Shown: in pieces, positions 59,790-64,000 of the stretch
Layout: every line of letters starts with the position of its first letter
Numbering within the stretch: position 1 is the first letter of the stretch
DNA from: Pipra filicauda
Taxonomy: Eukaryota; Chordata; Aves; Passeriformes; Pipridae
Direction of reading: 5' to 3'
DNA: 64,000 nt
NCBI RefSeq assembly: GCF_003945595.2
Contig: NW_024104770.1
Location: forward strand, 62,001-126,000
Made by a program: the position numbers and the translations under genes
Notes under the pieces: generated by a model
Databases searched by the model: none
Told to the model about the DNA's origin: nothing
Seen by the model: the letters and a program-made list of their open reading frames with translations, nothing else

Positions 59790-60224
59790 CTGCCGAGAAG
59801 GGGGGGAAGGAACTCTGGTGGGTGCTGGCAGAGGGGGCATGACCCCAGTCACATCCCACCCGTGCCCCAAGAGCCACCACCGGACCCCACGGCAGGAGCT
59901 CCCGCATCACCTCGGTGAGACCGGCCCCGTGCGGACCCTGTCCCTGTCCCCCTTGCCTGACTCCGCTTCCACACCACAGATGTCACAGCATGAAGGCAAT
60001 CTCTGGGACCGTAGCCCACAGACCCCCCAGACACAGCTCCATAATGCAGCGACAACCTGGGGACATCACGCCAAAAAGTCCAAGTCCCACCTCCTGCATC
60101 CCAGAAGTGACAGCTGCCACTGCCTGCCGGGGGGCCGGGGCTGCCACGGCACCCTCGGGACCAGGACACTGTCACAGCACCCTTGGGGCCAGGACACATG
60201 GCCAAGGAACCATCAGTGCCAGGA

Positions 60225-60900
60225 CACAGGGGTGTGACATGCTGAGAATCAGAGATATTGCCACGGCACCTTTGGAACCAGGATGCAATGCCATGACATC
60301 CTCATGACCAGGACACATGGATGTGACACCCTCATGACCAGGACACACTGCTGTGTCATCCTGGGGACCAGGACGCACCATTATGGCACCCTCAGGACCA
60401 GGGCAAAATGCCACGGCAATGACAGGACCAGGACACTCCACCATGGCACTCTGAGGATCAGGACACACGGACATGACACCCTCATGGACCAGGACACACT
60501 GTCATGACACCCTCAGGACCAGGACACACTTCCATGGCCTGCTCAGGACCAGGACATGTTACAGCAATACCCTCAGAGCAGGACACAATGACACAGCATC
60601 CTCAGGACATGGACAGAGGGACAAGACACCCACAGCACCAGGATGGAAGCAGGTGCCACCAGGAGGACCTGGATACACCATCATGGCAACTTCAGGATGG
60701 GGACACACTGTCACGACACCCCAAGGACCAGGACCCACTGCCACGACACCCTCAGGAAACAGCAGACACATCCACAGCATCCTCAGGACCAAGACACAAG
60801 GATGGGACACCAGGGGGACCTGGCTGCACTGCCATGACACTTTGTGACCAGAACATAACACCCCGACACCCTCAGGGCCAGGCCAGAACACCACTTGTGT
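60225..60900. repeat. About 30-bp minisatellite in the 5' DNMT3A intron
   Basis: Some twenty diverged units of GACCAGGACACACNNNCATG plus ACACCCTCAG, nearly 0.7 kb. Confidence 0.85.
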
Positions 60901-61179
60901 GTGACAGCGGGTACGTCACGGGCAGTGCCACCACCACGGGACAGTGCAGCCGTCCCTGGCTGGCTGGCACAGGGACAGAGCAGGGACAGAGCAGGGACAG
61001 AGCCTGACCATGAGCCCTGGGGGTGGCTGTGCCATCGCTCACGTGTTCCAGCCCTGGCACGTGCCACAGAACAGACCGAGCCGACGGGAGTGTGGGAGAC
61101 AGCGGAGTCGAGCGCGGGACAAGGGCCCGGGGCTGGGGATGGCATCGTGGGACCCTGCCATGCTGCCAGCCCGTGGAGT

Positions 61180-61300
61180 CGCACAGCACAGCACTGCTCG
61201 GCTTGGCATGGCACAGAACAGCACAGCACTGCTCGGCTTGGCATGGCACAGAACAGCACAGCACTGCTCGGCTCAGCACAGCACAGCACTGCTCGGCTCG
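61180..61300. repeat. GCACAGCACTGCTCGGCTTG repeat
   Basis: Three to four copies, with 21- to 35-bp spacing. Confidence 0.8.
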
Positions 61301-62060
61301 GCAGTGGGAGCAGGAGTCAGAGCGAGAGGCACAGCCCAGCTCAGTGGTTTCCGTGGCCAAGGAGAGTGAAAGTGCTGCTGTGGCTCTGCAGAGCTGCCGC
61401 CGGCACAGCCCTGGCAGGGTAGGCATGGCCACTCGCCAGCCCCTCCAGTCCCGCTGCCACCCCACTCAGTGCCCTCACAGGGGGTGCAGACCCCCCCATG
61501 CCAGGACACCCCATCCCTGGGGCCTGGCTCTCGCTATCCCAGCACCATGGAGCCGCTCAGGCACCGTCCCCCCTGGAGACCCCACACACTGCCAGGGGCA
61601 TGGGGTGCCCACCCTGGTGTCACCCCCAACACCAGCACTGAGCACCCCATGCACAGATACTCACAGGCACTGCTGCTCCCTCCTGGTGCCACCAGTGCTG
61701 TCCCGCAGCACAGGAGGGTGCCAGGGTGGCACAGGTGGTGCCAGGGTGGCACAGCGGTGGGCTGGCCACAGGGACCCTCCTGCTTGTGCCCAGCGAACTG
61801 TGGGTTCCAGGATGCCCCGTTTGGTGGCCGGGTACCAGGGAGGGAACGCCGCGCTGTCGGGGGGCTCGGTGTGCACTGGGGGGCTCGCGGTGCTGCCCCC
61901 GGGGAGGGGGCCAGGGAGGGGATGCTGAGGCCGAGGTACAAGCTCGGGGGGGGGATGGCAGGTGGCAGAGGGGTGTCTTTGCTCCCCAGAGTTCCCCAGA
62001 TTTGTGCCACAGGGCACAGGACCCCCTTCCCCGTGTGCCCGAGGGCCGTGTGCCGCTTAC

Positions 62061-62150
62061 CATGGCGCGTCCCCCCGGTGCCGCGCGGACCCCCGGCCCT
62101 GCCGCCCGCGCAGGCGCCTCCAACACGGCCGCTTCCTGCCCGGCCCGGCG
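62061..62150 (-). other. DNMT3A: Candidate DNMT3A first exon ending exactly at its ATG
   Basis: CpG-rich minus-strand sequence ends GACGCGCC-ATG|GTAAGC: the start codon occupies the last three bases (62063-62061) before a strong donor. Spliced to the phase-0 acceptor at 59789 it would read M-VESSDTPK in frame with all downstream exons. A noncoding or alternative exon that happens to end in ATG is equally possible, as is use of a more distal canonical first exon outside the window. Confidence 0.4.
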
Positions 62151-62305
62151 CTGGCACTGTCACTTCCTCCGCAGCCGGGAGGGAGGGGACGAGAAGGGGC
62201 TGGCGAGGGGGTGTTGGGGGCCAGGGGGTGTTGGGGACCGGGGGGACCCTCACAGGGTGTCCAGAAGCACCGGCGGCGGTCTCTCCCCGTCCTGGCTGCA
62301 TCAGG

Positions 62306-62458
62306 CCCAGTCCCCAGGGAGGGCACAGTGCCCAGGGAGGGCCCAGTCCCCAGGGAGGGCACAGTCCCCAGGGAGGGCCCAGTCCCCAGGGAGGGCACAG
62401 TGCCCAGGGAGGGCCCAGTCCCCAGGGAGGGCACAGTCCCCAGGGAGGGCACAGTGCC
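62306..62458. repeat. 18-bp minisatellite, about eight copies
   Basis: GTCCCCAGGGAGGGCACA-type units in tandem just upstream of the candidate DNMT3A exon. Confidence 0.9.
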
Positions 62459-62463
62459 GCAGG

Positions 62464-64000
62464 CAGACACCGGTGCCATTGGGAGGGTGGAGGTGTCATG
62501 CCACGCCATGGTGTGGGCACGCCTGGACACGAGCGAGGGCACACACGGGGTTACAGAGACCTTGGTGTGCCCGGCCCAGGGACACGGCGGCTCTGTGAGG
62601 GCCGGACACCACACGGTGAGGGCACGGCTGCCGGGACACCGCGGGGAGGCCTGGGAGCAGCCAGGCAGCTGGAACCAGGGACAAGATGGATGCCAGGGAG
62701 CAAAGTCCCCGCTGGTCCCACGGTGAGCGGGAGGGGACCTGCCTCCCACCGCGTCCCCCAGCCCGGCACTCCAGCACAGCCAGCCCGCCCTCAGGGGTCC
62801 CTGGCTGCCCTCTCCCCAGGGCAGCTTGTGGGGGGTCCCAGCCGCCCCCGGCCCCACTCCCACCTCCGCCTGGGGCTGTATCCTGGACACGGCTCCCAGA
62901 ACAATCGCAGCGGCTGTGGGGCTTCCCGGGAGGAAATGGGAAGGCCAATGATGTGCTGTGGATTGGGCGGTGCAGGGACTGGTGGAGGCCCGGCTGTGGG
63001 GTTTGGGGGGCCTGTAAGGGTTCAGGGTGGTTGTGGGGGCTCAGGGCAGCTGTGGGGAGCTCAGGCTGGCTGTGAGGTTCAGGGAGGCTGCGGAGGGGCT
63101 CAGCCCAGCAGGAGTTGGCAGGATGGATCCCAGGGGCTCAGCCCAGCAAGGGTTGGCAGGATGGATCCCAGGGGCTCAGCCCAGCAGGGGTTGGCAGGAT
63201 GGGTCCCAGGGGGTCAGCCCAGCAGGGGTTGGCAGGATGGGTCCCGGGGGCTCAGCCAGTGTGGGCGCTGGTGCCTGAGCAGCTCCCCTCAGTTCTGCAA
63301 GGCTCTGGCAGTGGCACTGGGACTGACTGTCACCACTGGCCATGCAGTGCCACCAGACAATGCCAGGAAGCCATGCCAGCATGGGGACACGTGGGACATT
63401 AACTCTGGGATGGGACAGGCACAGTGGCCCATTACACGATGTCCTGCCAGGACAGAGACACACAGCCCACACAGCACCACAGCTGGTACACCCTGGATGG
63501 TCCCCATGCCATGCCATGCCATGCCATGCCATGCCACCCATCCAACACCTGCCTCCTCACACTTCCAGCCCCTCCACAGCCATCCTGGCCAAACCTGGTG
63601 CCCCAGCTTCCCTACCTGGGTTGAACCTGGGTTGAACCCGGCTCACTGGGCCCTCCGTGCCACCGGCATGTCCCGGTGCTGCTGCTCAGACACTGGGCCA
63701 GGGAGGTGCAGGGGAAGGGGAGACCAGGACCCACCCCATGGCCTGCTCCCTCCCTGGCTCTGGCGCCCATCCCCATCCCTGAGGAGGGCCGGCGGCGGGA
63801 GCCTTCCTGCCCACCCACCCACCCGCTTCCTCCGGCCGCAGGCCCTGGGAACAAGCGCTGCCTTTCTCCTGCTCCCTCCCCTCCACTGGGCCCCTGCCAA
63901 GGAGGCTGCTCCACCAGGAGCCCGCCAGGCTGAATGGCCCCGTGCCCACCCCACTGCCCCAGGGGTGACACTGGGGAGACACTCCCTGCTGAGGAATGAC
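62464..64000. other. Right-edge region upstream of the candidate DNMT3A exon
   Basis: No exon recognised. It contains a 38-bp minisatellite (63098-63258, GGGTTGGCAGGATGG core, four copies) and a CATGC pentamer run (63504-63536). Confidence 0.6.

Overview
This window is vertebrate, almost certainly avian DNA, possibly from a songbird. It is very GC-rich. It is littered with CR1 LINE 3' ends and short-period minisatellites, and it carries a retroviral LTR and an ERV fragment. It holds short-intron vertebrate genes whose exons I could join by eye with GT-AG (once GC-AG) splice sites and closed reading frames. Exon phases and summed lengths were checked by hand: TMEM214 691 aa, MAPRE3 280 aa, DPYSL5 564 aa, DNMT3A 872 aa visible.

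Layout (all protein genes on the minus strand, so the order of transcription runs right to left). DNMT3A fills 41.3-62.1 kb: 20 coding exons, a long 3' UTR, an internal CpG-island promoter near 52.3-52.9 kb and a possible ATG-only first exon near 62.06 kb. DPYSL5 (CRMP5) has coding exons at 24.9-32.6 kb and a likely noncoding first exon and CpG island near 36.6-37.2 kb. MAPRE3 (EB3) has coding exons at 16.2-18.2 kb and a likely noncoding first exon near 22.5 kb. TMEM214 spans 1.57-9.99 kb. Only the first exon of AGBL5 (CCP5) is present, at the left edge. AGBL5, MAPRE3 and DPYSL5 all act on microtubules. The AGBL5-TMEM214-MAPRE3-DPYSL5 order matches human 2p23, but DNMT3A next to DPYSL5 and in the same orientation does not.

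Between TMEM214 and MAPRE3 (10.5-15.1 kb) is a cluster of three U1 snRNA genes (+, -, +). Their 164-nt transcribed regions are identical by eye. Each has an ATGCAAAT octamer starting 212 bp upstream and a recognisable 3' box. They differ from human U1 at eight positions, including bases inside the U1-70K and U1A binding loops. A CR1 copy separates genes 1 and 2, and a gammaretrovirus-like ERV fragment separates genes 2 and 3.

Non-genic stretches hold CR1 fragments, a solo LTR nested inside a CR1, and many tandem repeats with periods of 5 to about 50 bp. A tRNA-like pol III unit lies at 0.93-1.0 kb. The long open frames outside the listed exons are GC-driven or repeat-driven and are not called as genes.
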